Origin: Candidatus Marinamargulisbacteria bacterium SCGC AAA071-K20
GTDB lineage: Bacteria > Margulisbacteria > Marinamargulisbacteria > GCA-2716485 > AAA071-K20
Assembly: GCA_003265975.1 (NCBI GenBank)
Contig: QFBU01000037.1
Span: 1 to 13,305, forward strand
Length of the DNA: 13,305 bases
Direction of reading: 5' to 3'
The translations under genes and the position numbers were made by a program. Positions within the stretch are counted from its first letter, which is position 1; each line of letters begins with the position of its first letter. Below are positions 1 through 7,785 of the stretch, piece after piece. The notes under the pieces were generated by a model. The model was not told the origin of the DNA and searched no databases. It was given only the letters and a program-made list of their open reading frames with translations.

Positions 1-2
1 AA

Positions 3-1298
3 AAAATCAGCTTAATTCAAAGGGAGCTCGACTCATATTCAGAAGAAAATACAACTATTCTTTTTGAACTTACTGAAACCTATTTAACTCAATTAAATGA
101 CACCTCCCCCGAGTTAGCAAAACCCCTTATTTTAACTTTAAGTAAAACGTCTCCTGAAGCTTGTTTAGACCAATTTTCTTCAGTACTTTCTAGTTGTAGT
201 TCAGATGAACTAACAGAACTTTTGATAAGTCTAAGTAAAATTGAAAATGCTACTCTACTTCAGAGGGCTATTGAACTTATCGGTGACAAACTTCTACAAC
301 AAGACATTACACTTATTATTAAACTCACCCCATACTTACTCACTTGCCCAGCAGCAAAACCCATACAATTTAAACATTTGATTTCAGAGTTTTCAAAACC
401 AGAAGTCAGGATAGACGAAGACAGTAAAAAGGTACTAGTTCAACACTTTTTAGAAGATATTAGAGGCTTAGAAACACCAATAAGAGCACTTATAGTTGAG
501 AAAATATTATTCAAAGCGCCACCTTATGTTAAAGATAGTATAAGAGATACATTTTCAGATGAACTTTCAAGTTACCCTGTCTCAAATCGAGTAAAAATAA
601 TACTAAATATTAGTAGTAGGGACATGGACCCAGTGTTTTCAGAAACGCTTTACTTTAATAACCAAGACCTTATTCAAACGTTACTAAACGAAAACAACCC
701 AGATCTAAACGACACTATATTCAAACTTTTTGATACCTTCTTTGACTACAATGAAACCGTACAATTAGACTTGTTGAGTAGACATGGCACTTTATTAGAA
801 AAAGAGTTTACAACTCCCCAAATTTTTGACTATAAATCGATATGTAGACTAATTAACACCTTAGTAGCTAAAGAAAGCCCTGACCTTAAACAAAAAATAG
901 CGGCTATTTTTCTAGACTATTTCACAGAAACTTATGAAGACATCAACTATATTCTTCTAGAACTTCTAAAAGGAAATAAAGAAACAGCTTTAACTGTGGC
1001 TAATTTTCTTAGGAAAATAGACGACCAAGATCAGCTTGAAAAACTTCTTATAAGTTTAACTGAAGGTGATGAGGATGTTTGTTTAAACCTTTTATATGTA
1101 GTAGACAATTTGGATCTTGATAAATTAGGATGGGATCCTTTCATCCGAATTCTGAGTAGAATTTATCAAAAAGGTGGAAACTTGGAAGAAGAAATTATTA
1201 TTTCCTACACCCCCACAGTTTTAAAAGCGGTACGAGAAGAGCCTATTGTGATGGAAGCAAATTCAGATGATGACTGGGATGGAGAGTGGGATGAATGA
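3..1298 (+). CDS. HEAT-like alpha-helical repeat protein, 5' end outside window
   Basis: The frame is open without a stop from base 3 to the TGA at 1296-1298 (431 residues visible), so the gene starts upstream of the window. The TTG at 222 is only an internal codon. The protein is almost wholly alpha-helical by composition: Leu/Ile-rich helices of about 15 residues alternate with polar turns at roughly 35-40 residue spacing, as in HEAT or armadillo-type solenoids. No catalytic motif, signal peptide or membrane segment is visible in this part. The last ten residues (DDDWDGEWDE) form a strongly acidic, Trp-containing tail that could be a short docking peptide. It converges on metH with 84 bp between. 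I do not recognise a specific family. Solenoid fold is inference from pattern, and scaffold or protein-binding role is the most that can be suggested. Confidence 0.75.
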   Translation, partial: KISLIQRELDSYSEENTTILFELTETYLTQLNDTSPELAKPLILTLSKTSPEACLDQFSSVLSSCSSDELTELLISLSKIENATLLQRAIELIGDKLLQQDITLIIKLTPYLLTCPAAKPIQFKHLISEFSKPEVRIDEDSKKVLVQHFLEDIRGLETPIRALIVEKILFKAPPYVKDSIRDTFSDELSSYPVSNRVKIILNISSRDMDPVFSETLYFNNQDLIQTLLNENNPDLNDTIFKLFDTFFDYNETVQLDLLSRHGTLLEKEFTTPQIFDYKSICRLINTLVAKESPDLKQKIAAIFLDYFTETYEDINYILLELLKGNKETALTVANFLRKIDDQDQLEKLLISLTEGDEDVCLNLLYVVDNLDLDKLGWDPFIRILSRIYQKGGNLEEEIIISYTPTVLKAVREEPIVMEANSDDDWDGEWDE

Positions 1299-1326
1299 GT
1301 TGATTACGATGACGCCAAAAACCATT

Positions 1327-1364
1327 CTCAGCACAAAGGTGCCTGGCTCCTGAACTCACCTGAG
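1327..1364. terminator. imperfect hairpin between convergent genes
   Basis: The 84-bp gap between the convergent HEAT-like gene and metH contains nested inverted repeats. CTCAG (1327-1331) pairs with CTGAG (1360-1364), and AGGTG (1337-1341) pairs with CACCT (1357-1361). The two pairs share bases, so they compete. Reading from metH, the structure is followed by a short T-rich stretch (TGGTTTTT). A run of seven A at 1373-1379 reads as T7 in the metH direction but lies before the hairpin. Position supports a shared terminator; structure is not ideal. Confidence 0.35.
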
Positions 1365-1382
1365 GGACACCCAAAAAAATAT

Positions 1383-4300
1383 TTATAGAGGCTTAAAGTT
1401 TTCCATTTCCTCTTCACTAACCCGAAAATAACCGGCCTGTGGATGATGAAACACTAACGCCGAAACCGACGCTTCAGGCACCATCATAAATTCTTCTGTA
1501 AGTTCAACCCCAATAGCTTCAGTAGGCTTTAAAATTTCCCAAAGCTTCGCTTGGTCTTCAAGTCTAGGACAAGCAGGATACCCAAACGACACCCTAGCCC
1601 CCGTATAATGCAATTTAAACAAGTCTTCTAAAGTAGCGTCTTCAGAATCGGGTATCCCCCACTCAGCTCGCAACTTTTGATGAACAAACTCGGCAAAGCC
1701 CTCAGCACATTCTAAAGCTATAGCCTGAAACCCATGAGACTCAAAATAATTACCTTCGTCCATTCTTTGTTTTCCAAGCTCTGCAATTCCGCTACCACAA
1801 GTGAGTACAAAAAAGGCAACATGGTCGATGGCACCCGGGTTTACAAAATCTGTTAAGCACATTTGATGCCCTCTAGTTTGACGAGGAAATCTAAAACGTT
1901 GAATTTCGTCTTCTGTTTTATTGTCTAAAATAATTAAGTCGTCGTTTTCTGATCTTACTTTAAAATATCTAGCCACACATTTGGCTGTAATTAAATTCTT
2001 CTCAATCACTTCTTGCCTTACTTTTTCAACCATATCTACTATTTTTTTAGTTTTTTCGTCTTGGCTTTTGAGTAAGTTTTTTATATTTCCTTTAAGTCCT
2101 AAATGAGTTCCATACAACATTTGTTTATTGATAAAGGGCCAAATAGTTTCAAATTTTTCTTCTATTATTATGGGGTCATAATGAGGAGCAGCAGCCTTAA
2201 TATCGTCGTGATTGTAAACAATACGATCTAAAATTTTTCGCTTGGGTTCTTTAGACTTATTCTTCAAATCATACCTAGTTTTTTCTTGCGCTTTGGAATG
2301 ATCTTCTAAAAAGGACGCTTTATTATCTCCCACTAAATTATTAGCTACATCCAAACCTGTCATTGCGTCTTTGCAATAAATAACAGGGCCGTCGTATTCA
2401 AGTGCAATTTTTGATGCCGTAAAATTGTCAGTTAAGGCAGCCCCTCCAACTAAAATAGGAATATTTATGCCGCTTGCTTTAAAGTCAGAAGCTGTTGCTA
2501 CCATTTGCTGGGCAGACTTAACTAATAAGCCAGACAAGCCAACCATATCGGGCTTATGTTCTTTAATGGCTGCAATTAATGTTTCTGAAATACATTTTAT
2601 TCCAAGGTCAATTACTTTGAATCCGTTGTTGCTTAAAATAATATCTACGAGATTTTTACCAATGTCATGAACATCGCCCTTAACAGTAGCCAGAATAACT
2701 ACCCCCCGGTGAGTTTGGTCACCAGCTTCCATAAAGTCTTCAAGGTAACTTACCGCTGTTTTCATAACTTCCGCCGACTGCAACACTTCGGCCACGATTA
2801 ACTCGTTATTGTTAAATAGCTTTCCTACTATTCCCATTCCAGCCATTAATGGATTATTAATAACACCAAGTGGGTCCCATTTTTTAAGGGCTTCGTCTAA
2901 GTTTTCAATCAAATATTCTTTAGTTCCCCCAACAATATTAATTTCTAATTTTTTCTCAATGGTTAATGTAGACCGGTCTACTTCAACTTTTGCTTCAACT
3001 TTTTTATCTCTAAAATAAGCTGTGAAATTCGCGATGGGGTCGTTACCGTCTTCTAAGTTGTACCATAGTAAATCGTCACATAGTTTCATTTCTTCTTCTG
3101 TAATTTCTGAGAATCTTACAATTTTTTCTGAGTTTATGATGGCTGAATCTAGCCCTGCTTTTACACAGTGATGTAGGAATACTGAATTCAACGTTTCTCG
3201 TCCAGCTCCAGGCAATCCAAATGAAACATTTGAAAGTCCAAGCGTTGTTTTACAGTTAGGCAGTTTTTGATCAATTAACTTCACGCCTTCAATTGTTTTC
3301 CAACCCGACCCAAAATAGTTCTCGTCACCAGTTCCACAAGGAAACACCAAAGGATCAAAAATAATATCTTCTTCAGGGATCCCATATTTTTCTGTAATTA
3401 ATTTGTGAGAGTAAATAGCAACGTCTAGTTTTTCTTCAGGTTCTACGGCCATTTCGTCTCTAATACAGCCGACTACTACAGCCGCTCCGTATTTTTTAAC
3501 TAGAGGTAAAAGTTCTTCAAAGGCTTTTTCGCCGTCTTCTAAATTTACTGAATTTAAAATGCATTTGCCTTGAATTAGCTTGAATGCAGCTTCAACTACA
3601 GCAGGGTCTTGAGAGTCCACCATAAATGGCACTTTCACCATTTTGCTTACTTTATTGTAAAACTCAATGGTGTCAGCCACTTCGTCTCTGTCAGGATTCG
3701 ACAAACAGACATCAATAATATGAGCGCCAGCTTTTACTTGTTTTCTAGCAATCTCTGCGGCTTCGTCGAATTTTTCTTCTTCAATTAATCGTTTAAAGGC
3801 ACGAGACCCAATAACGTTTGTTCGCTCCCCTACTATATACGGGCGTCCTACGTCTTCAATTATTAATGGCTCAATTCCAGACACTCTACATTCTCTTTTT
3901 GGTGTAAAGTCTCGTCGTTTTCCTGCTTCACATACTTTTGCAACTTCCTTAATGTGCTTAGGTGTAGTTCCACAACATCCGCCTAAAATATTAACCCAAC
4001 CTTCATCTACAAACTTTTTGAGAGATGCTGCTAAGTCTTCAGGTCCTTCAGGATAGTTTCCATCAGGGTCAGGAATACCTGCATTGGGTACAACTGATAT
4101 TGGAAAGCGAGAAATTTCAGAAAGCGACCTAACATGGTCACGCATTAAGTCAGGTCCCGTGGCACAGTTAAGGCCAATATAAACGGGGTTCATATGTTCT
4201 ATTGAGGCATATAATGCTTCAACGGCTTGCCCTGCGAGCATTGTTCCCATGGTTTCAATTGTTATAGATATTGCTAGAGGTATTTCTTTTCCAGTGGTTT

Positions 4301-4844
4301 CAAATGCTTTTAAAATACCAATATAAGCGGCCTTTAAATTTAAGGTATCCATGGCTGTTTCTAGTAAGAGAAAATCGACGCCTTCATTAATTAAACAAGC
4401 GACCTGTTCAAAGTAGGCCTCCGCCATATCGTCAAAACTTATTCCACCGGTAACGGCTAAGGCTTTAGTTGTAGGACCCATAGCGCCTGCAACGTATCGA
4501 GGTTTTTCAGGACTTGAGAATTTGTCTCTAGCTTTAAGTGCAATTCTTACGGCAGCGGTATTAATTTCTACTACTTTGTCTTCAAGTTCATATTCAGCTA
4601 ATACAAAATTCACGCCACCAAATGTATTGGTTTCTATAATGTCAGCGCCCGCTTCAAGATAGGCATTGTGGACCGCTTCTATGGCTTCAGGTTTAGAAAG
4701 AACTAGGTTTTCGTTACATCCATATAAATCTTCTCCGCCAAAGTCTTCGGCGGTTAGGTTCATGTCTTGTAAAGCAGTTCCAGTGGCTCCGTCTAATACT
4801 AATATGCGTTCTTTTAATAACGATTCAAGTGATGGTTTTAACAT
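1383..4844 (-). CDS. metH: cobalamin-dependent methionine synthase
   Basis: Transfers a methyl group from 5-methyltetrahydrofolate via methylcobalamin to homocysteine, giving methionine and tetrahydrofolate in the cytoplasm. All four MetH modules are present in the normal order over 1153 residues (E. coli MetH is about 1227). The homocysteine domain (about 10-320) has LDGATGT and zinc ligands Cys227 (GLNCATGP) and Cys290/Cys291 (GGCCGTTP). The pterin domain (about 330-620) has VGERTNVIGS and DPLVFPCGTG. The cap and B12 domain (about 640-840) has GDVHDIGKN, with His726 as the lower axial cobalt ligand. The reactivation domain (about 880-1153) has RFPRQ and GYPACP for SAM binding. The ATG start gives the usual N-terminus just ahead of the first motif. 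No Shine-Dalgarno is seen. The nearby Btu-like importer (5295-7785) could supply its cofactor. Confidence 0.98.
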   Translation of the reverse strand: MLKPSLESLLKERILVLDGATGTALQDMNLTAEDFGGEDLYGCNENLVLSKPEAIEAVHNAYLEAGADIIETNTFGGVNFVLAEYELEDKVVEINTAAVRIALKARDKFSSPEKPRYVAGAMGPTTKALAVTGGISFDDMAEAYFEQVACLINEGVDFLLLETAMDTLNLKAAYIGILKAFETTGKEIPLAISITIETMGTMLAGQAVEALYASIEHMNPVYIGLNCATGPDLMRDHVRSLSEISRFPISVVPNAGIPDPDGNYPEGPEDLAASLKKFVDEGWVNILGGCCGTTPKHIKEVAKVCEAGKRRDFTPKRECRVSGIEPLIIEDVGRPYIVGERTNVIGSRAFKRLIEEEKFDEAAEIARKQVKAGAHIIDVCLSNPDRDEVADTIEFYNKVSKMVKVPFMVDSQDPAVVEAAFKLIQGKCILNSVNLEDGEKAFEELLPLVKKYGAAVVVGCIRDEMAVEPEEKLDVAIYSHKLITEKYGIPEEDIIFDPLVFPCGTGDENYFGSGWKTIEGVKLIDQKLPNCKTTLGLSNVSFGLPGAGRETLNSVFLHHCVKAGLDSAIINSEKIVRFSEITEEEMKLCDDLLWYNLEDGNDPIANFTAYFRDKKVEAKVEVDRSTLTIEKKLEINIVGGTKEYLIENLDEALKKWDPLGVINNPLMAGMGIVGKLFNNNELIVAEVLQSAEVMKTAVSYLEDFMEAGDQTHRGVVILATVKGDVHDIGKNLVDIILSNNGFKVIDLGIKCISETLIAAIKEHKPDMVGLSGLLVKSAQQMVATASDFKASGINIPILVGGAALTDNFTASKIALEYDGPVIYCKDAMTGLDVANNLVGDNKASFLEDHSKAQEKTRYDLKNKSKEPKRKILDRIVYNHDDIKAAAPHYDPIIIEEKFETIWPFINKQMLYGTHLGLKGNIKNLLKSQDEKTKKIVDMVEKVRQEVIEKNLITAKCVARYFKVRSENDDLIILDNKTEDEIQRFRFPRQTRGHQMCLTDFVNPGAIDHVAFFVLTCGSGIAELGKQRMDEGNYFESHGFQAIALECAEGFAEFVHQKLRAEWGIPDSEDATLEDLFKLHYTGARVSFGYPACPRLEDQAKLWEILKPTEAIGVELTEEFMMVPEASVSALVFHHPQAGYFRVSEEEMENFKPL

Positions 4845-4851
4845 GGACTAT

Positions 4852-4880
4852 AGAATATAAGGTTCCAGTACACCACGCAA
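4852..4880 (-). promoter_or_regulatory. candidate metH promoter
   Basis: On the minus strand TTGCGT (4875-4880) and TATTCT (4852-4857) are separated by 17 bp. The -10 box ends 7 nt before the metH ATG, so transcription would begin at or very near the start codon, in line with the absence of a ribosome-binding site. The -35 matches the consensus at only three positions. This is a plausible but unproven promoter. Confidence 0.35.
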
Positions 4881-4893
4881 GAGAGGGAACCTT
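4859..4893. repeat. perfect 8-bp inverted repeat upstream of metH
   Basis: AAGGTTCC (4859-4866) and GGAACCTT (4886-4893) are exact inverted copies separated by 19 bp. The arms flank the candidate metH -35 box and one arm abuts the -10 box. It could be an operator for a dimeric regulator, or an RNA hairpin if transcription starts further upstream. It lacks the conserved cores of the SAM-I, SAH or cobalamin riboswitches. Confidence 0.6.
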
Positions 4894-4956
4894 AGTCAAT
4901 CTTAGATTGTAATCGTAATGGACTAGAGAAATCTGGCTGGATACGAATTCAATGGT

Positions 4957-5298
4957 GTGTATGTTGAAGAGAATACAAACCTTTGGATTGATGGCTTTGT
5001 CAAATCTATTACGTCTGAAGACATAATCTACGAGGGCATCTACAATGAGGGTTTATTTAAAGAAGGGCAAGGCGAATTATTTGACGGTGAAATTATTAAA
5101 AATGGAAAATCTACCCGTTTTATAAAATTTAATTGGACAACTTTAAAAAGACACCCAAAAGCAATACTTCTAGGCATTGCAGCGAGCTTTATGTTTTTAT
5201 TTACCGTTACTTTGATTTTAGATTTCTGTAAAACAAGTTTCTCTACGGGTACAAATAAACATATTAGACATAGACATAATCATAAGAAAAGAAATTAA
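4957..5298 (+). CDS. small MORN-like single-pass membrane protein
   Basis: The predicted protein has 113 residues. Residues about 25-50 fit the MORN pattern (YEG at 25-27, GQGE at 37-40, DGE at 43-45), and a second weaker unit may precede it. A hydrophobic helix spans about 69-90 (AILLGIAAS onward), followed by a basic, His-rich tail (HIRHRHNHKK). MORN units often bind lipids or proteins, so a membrane-associated role is inferred, but no specific function is known to me. The GTG start at 4957 is uncertain: no ribosome-binding site precedes it. An ATG in the same frame at 4918 is followed two codons later by TAG (4924-4926), and the intervening codons read like protein. The gene may have lost its true 5' end. 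Its stop overlaps the stop of the minus-strand ATPase gene by 4 nt. Confidence 0.55.
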   Translation: MYVEENTNLWIDGFVKSITSEDIIYEGIYNEGLFKEGQGELFDGEIIKNGKSTRFIKFNWTTLKRHPKAILLGIAASFMFLFTVTLILDFCKTSFSTGTNKHIRHRHNHKKRN

Positions 5299-6008
5299 AG
5301 TCCAAACAACCCTTTTATATTCGAGTCACTTAAAACCAAACTAGTAAGACCCTCTTTAACAAGCCTTCCTTCTTTTAAGAATATCACTCTTGAACATACC
5401 TTAGCTATAGCCTCAATATGATGAGACACCATAAGTATAGTTAAGTCCTCATCTCTATTTTTACGTCTTACAATATTTAAAAAGTTTTCTTGATGCTTAA
5501 GGTCTAAATGGCTAATAGGCTCATCTAGAAGGAGAATAGAGGGCTCTTGAGCTAAAGCCTTAGCCAATTGTACTCGCTGTTTTTCTCCACTGGAGAGTTG
5601 GTTAAAGGGTTTATGTTTAAGATGGCTTAATTCAGTAAGTTCTAACAACTTTTCTAGTACGGCGTCATCAACAGACAAGGAATCAAAAAATCCTCTGTGA
5701 TAGGGAAATCGCCCCATTTTAACAATATCTAATACCGAATAATTAAACATGCAATGTAACTCCGAAGACACCCATGCTACTTTTTGTGCTAATTGATTCA
5801 AACTAAATCTAGACATAGGATGTCCTTCAATTAAAATGTCTCCCGAACTTAACTTAAGCTGTCCAAGAAGACTTCTCAATAGTGTTGTTTTACCAGACCC
5901 ATTAGGCCCAATAATCCCAATGCAGCCCCCTTTTTCAATCTTAAACGAAACATCATTAATAATAACGGCGTCGTTTAATTTCACCGTTATATTTTTACTT
6001 TCAATCAT
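5295..6008 (-). CDS. btuD: ABC importer ATPase, BtuD/FecE family
   Basis: Cytoplasmic ATPase subunit powering uptake through the adjacent permease. It has 237 residues, typical for the family. Walker A is GPNGSGKT (34-41), the signature is LSSGEKQR (138-145), Walker B is LLLDEP (159-164) with Asp162 and Glu163, the D-loop is SHLDL (166-170), and the switch histidine is His196 in VSHH. The Q-loop is odd: where relatives have Pro-Gln after the AYV/AWV strand, this protein reads AWVSSE (78-83), so the usual glutamine is absent. The ATG overlaps the permease stop by 4 nt (ATGA), indicating translational coupling. Last gene of the five-gene minus-strand block. Substrate assignment to corrinoid rests on the BtuF-like partner and on nearby metH. 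FecE-type iron-chelate or heme uptake is the alternative. Confidence 0.9.
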   Translation of the reverse strand: MIESKNITVKLNDAVIINDVSFKIEKGGCIGIIGPNGSGKTTLLRSLLGQLKLSSGDILIEGHPMSRFSLNQLAQKVAWVSSELHCMFNYSVLDIVKMGRFPYHRGFFDSLSVDDAVLEKLLELTELSHLKHKPFNQLSSGEKQRVQLAKALAQEPSILLLDEPISHLDLKHQENFLNIVRRKNRDEDLTILMVSHHIEAIAKVCSRVIFLKEGRLVKEGLTSLVLSDSNIKGLFGL

Positions 6009-6976
6009 TGTTTTGATGCTCTTATTAATAAATATAAAAAGAATGGCGCTCCAATAAATGAAGTAACAACGCCTATAGGTAGTTCAATGGTTGTTAAAAC
6101 GGTTCGAGATACAGTATCCACTCCCATCAAAAATATTCCGCCAGCAAAAAAAGAAAGTGGCAATAATACTCTAAAGTCTTGTGAACTAACGGCTCTCACC
6201 ATATGAGGAATTACCAAGCCCACAAACCCGATCATTCCGGCGTTGGCCACGGCAATACCAGTCATACAGGACGCTAGTATAAATATTTGTCGTCTTAATT
6301 TTTTAACATTAATTCCTAACGCCTGAGCGTGACTATCTCCTGTAGAAATAATGGTGAGTTGATATGAAAGCCTAACCACCCAAATAACCATTGGAATAAT
6401 TACTAAGCCAGAAAAAAATACCCAGTCATTATTTGTACTCCCAAGGTCCCCCATTAACCAATGCATCATACTTGATAATTGTTTGTCACTTACATAAAAC
6501 AATAAAAGCATTACTGCTGCAAAGAACGAGTTAACAATAATGCCAGAAAGAATGTAGTGAGTAATAGAGGCAGCGCCAGAACATCGTACAATAAAGTACA
6601 CAAACAAAATTGTAAGCACAGCCCCAACAATTGCAGCTATTGGTATATAAAAGCTATTCATTGTTTCAAATCCAAATAAAATGGCAATGCAAGCACCAAG
6701 AGCAGCCCCCGAACTTACGCCAAGTATATAAGGATCTGCCAACGGATTTTGTAATACCCCCTGAAATGACGCGCCAGCAAAGGCTAAGCAAGCCCCCACA
6801 ATAAAGGCATTAATAAGGCGAGGAACTCTTAACTGGGTAACAATAGTGTGGCTTAGTGATTCAGGAATAAAAATGTCTTGATAATTTATAGAAACAGCAC
6901 CAAAATAAACGCCACCTAAAATTGTCGCTAAACCCAAAACAACTAATCCAAGTATAAATATATAGGTTCTACTCAT
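6005..6976 (-). CDS. btuC: ABC importer permease, BtuC/FecCD family
   Basis: Inner-membrane channel subunit, 323 residues, with about nine to ten hydrophobic segments spread over the whole length, as expected for the FecCD/BtuC fold. Family landmarks visible are LRVPR (49-53), the following GASFQGVLQNPLADP stretch (68-82), GFVGLVIPH late in the protein (the cytoplasmic coupling region), and a C-terminal ELPIGVV...GAPFF motif. The protein works as a homodimer with two ATPase copies. It overlaps the upstream binding-protein gene by 4 nt and the downstream ATPase gene by 4 nt, so the three are very likely co-translated. The family imports cobalamin, heme or iron chelates. Cobalamin is favoured here by context only. 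Confidence 0.95.
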   Translation of the reverse strand: MSRTYIFILGLVVLGLATILGGVYFGAVSINYQDIFIPESLSHTIVTQLRVPRLINAFIVGACLAFAGASFQGVLQNPLADPYILGVSSGAALGACIAILFGFETMNSFYIPIAAIVGAVLTILFVYFIVRCSGAASITHYILSGIIVNSFFAAVMLLLFYVSDKQLSSMMHWLMGDLGSTNNDWVFFSGLVIIPMVIWVVRLSYQLTIISTGDSHAQALGINVKKLRRQIFILASCMTGIAVANAGMIGFVGLVIPHMVRAVSSQDFRVLLPLSFFAGGIFLMGVDTVSRTVLTTIELPIGVVTSFIGAPFFLYLLIRASKQ

Positions 6977-7785
6977 TGTATGACTTTTCTCAGTTCCTCT
7001 ATCCCATTAATTATTCTAGGCCCTGGCCTTAGAAACAAATCAGGATTTATCGAATTTATTATGTGGCGGTCACGGCCTGCCTGAGTCATTAATATAACAC
7101 GGTCAGAGTAAAGGTTATGTTTCAGGTTTGGATATCCACAAATAATAAATTCTGGGTCAGCTTCAAGAACCCGCTCAAGCGGTACCCTTGGGTACTGAAT
7201 CTTACTAGATTTTAAAGGATACACTCCCCCACTAAGTTCTAAGATTTCAGATATAAATCCATTTGAACCAGCTACAATTATTGGATTATATTGTAAAACA
7301 ACAATTACTTTTCTTTTTACTTTTGGTTTTGTATTTTTGAAGTTTAACAAGGCCACGTTCATCGAACTAATTAAATTTTTAGCAGACTCAGTCTCCCCAA
7401 CATACGTCCCAATTCTATCAATCGTATTTAATATATCTTTGAGTGACTCAGGCGACTCTAAAAACAAGGTGGAAAGACCCAGTGACTTAAACTTGTCTTG
7501 AGCAATTTTGCTTACACCGACACCCACTATTTTGTCGGGATTTAAGGCAAGAACTTTTTCGTAGTTTATAGTAAGGTCGCCCACTTTGGGTAAGGCGTTA
7601 ATACTATTTGGGTAGTTACAGTATTTACTTACGCCAACTAAAATAGAGCCATTTAGAGTCGCAACAATTTCGGTACTTACAGGAGAAAGAGAAACAACTC
7701 TTAGTAACTTTTCATGACAAATACTACTCGAAGCAAATAAAAATAAAGAAAAGGTAACTAAATAAAATCTAGAAAGAAAAACCAA
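6973..7785 (-). CDS. btuF: periplasmic corrinoid-type binding protein, BtuF-like
   Basis: Periplasmic substrate-binding subunit of the importer, 270 residues. A hydrophobic signal segment covers about residues 6-23, with cleavage probably near SIC-HEK. It does not have a lipobox with Leu at -3. The mature part opens with VVSLSPVSTEIV and continues with LVGVS and CNYP (57-60), then a PKVGD turn, the layout of BtuF/FepB-type class III binding proteins with a long connecting helix. The NPDLFLRPGPR stretch near the C-terminus also fits. The start is TTG at 7785, inside the end of the upstream barrel gene (17-nt overlap). An in-frame stop lies shortly upstream and no ATG precedes the signal segment, so this start is the best available and implies coupling to the barrel gene. 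CNYP-type motifs are commoner in cobalamin than in siderophore binders; the call is moderately sure. Confidence 0.85.
   Translation of the reverse strand: MVFLSRFYLVTFSLFLFASSSICHEKLLRVVSLSPVSTEIVATLNGSILVGVSKYCNYPNSINALPKVGDLTINYEKVLALNPDKIVGVGVSKIAQDKFKSLGLSTLFLESPESLKDILNTIDRIGTYVGETESAKNLISSMNVALLNFKNTKPKVKRKVIVVLQYNPIIVAGSNGFISEILELSGGVYPLKSSKIQYPRVPLERVLEADPEFIICGYPNLKHNLYSDRVILMTQAGRDRHIINSINPDLFLRPGPRIINGIEELRKVIQ

Noticed and set aside
1921..3018. Plus-strand open frames opposite metH (1921-2106, 2425-2670, 2809-3018, also 4666-4860)
   Set aside because: They lie antisense to conserved MetH domains, have no start signals, and their translations are low-information complements of the real gene.
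4845..4956. SAM or cobalamin riboswitch upstream of metH
   Set aside because: The inverted repeat lacks the conserved cores of known SAM, SAH and cobalamin riboswitches, and the candidate promoter would place the region outside the transcript.
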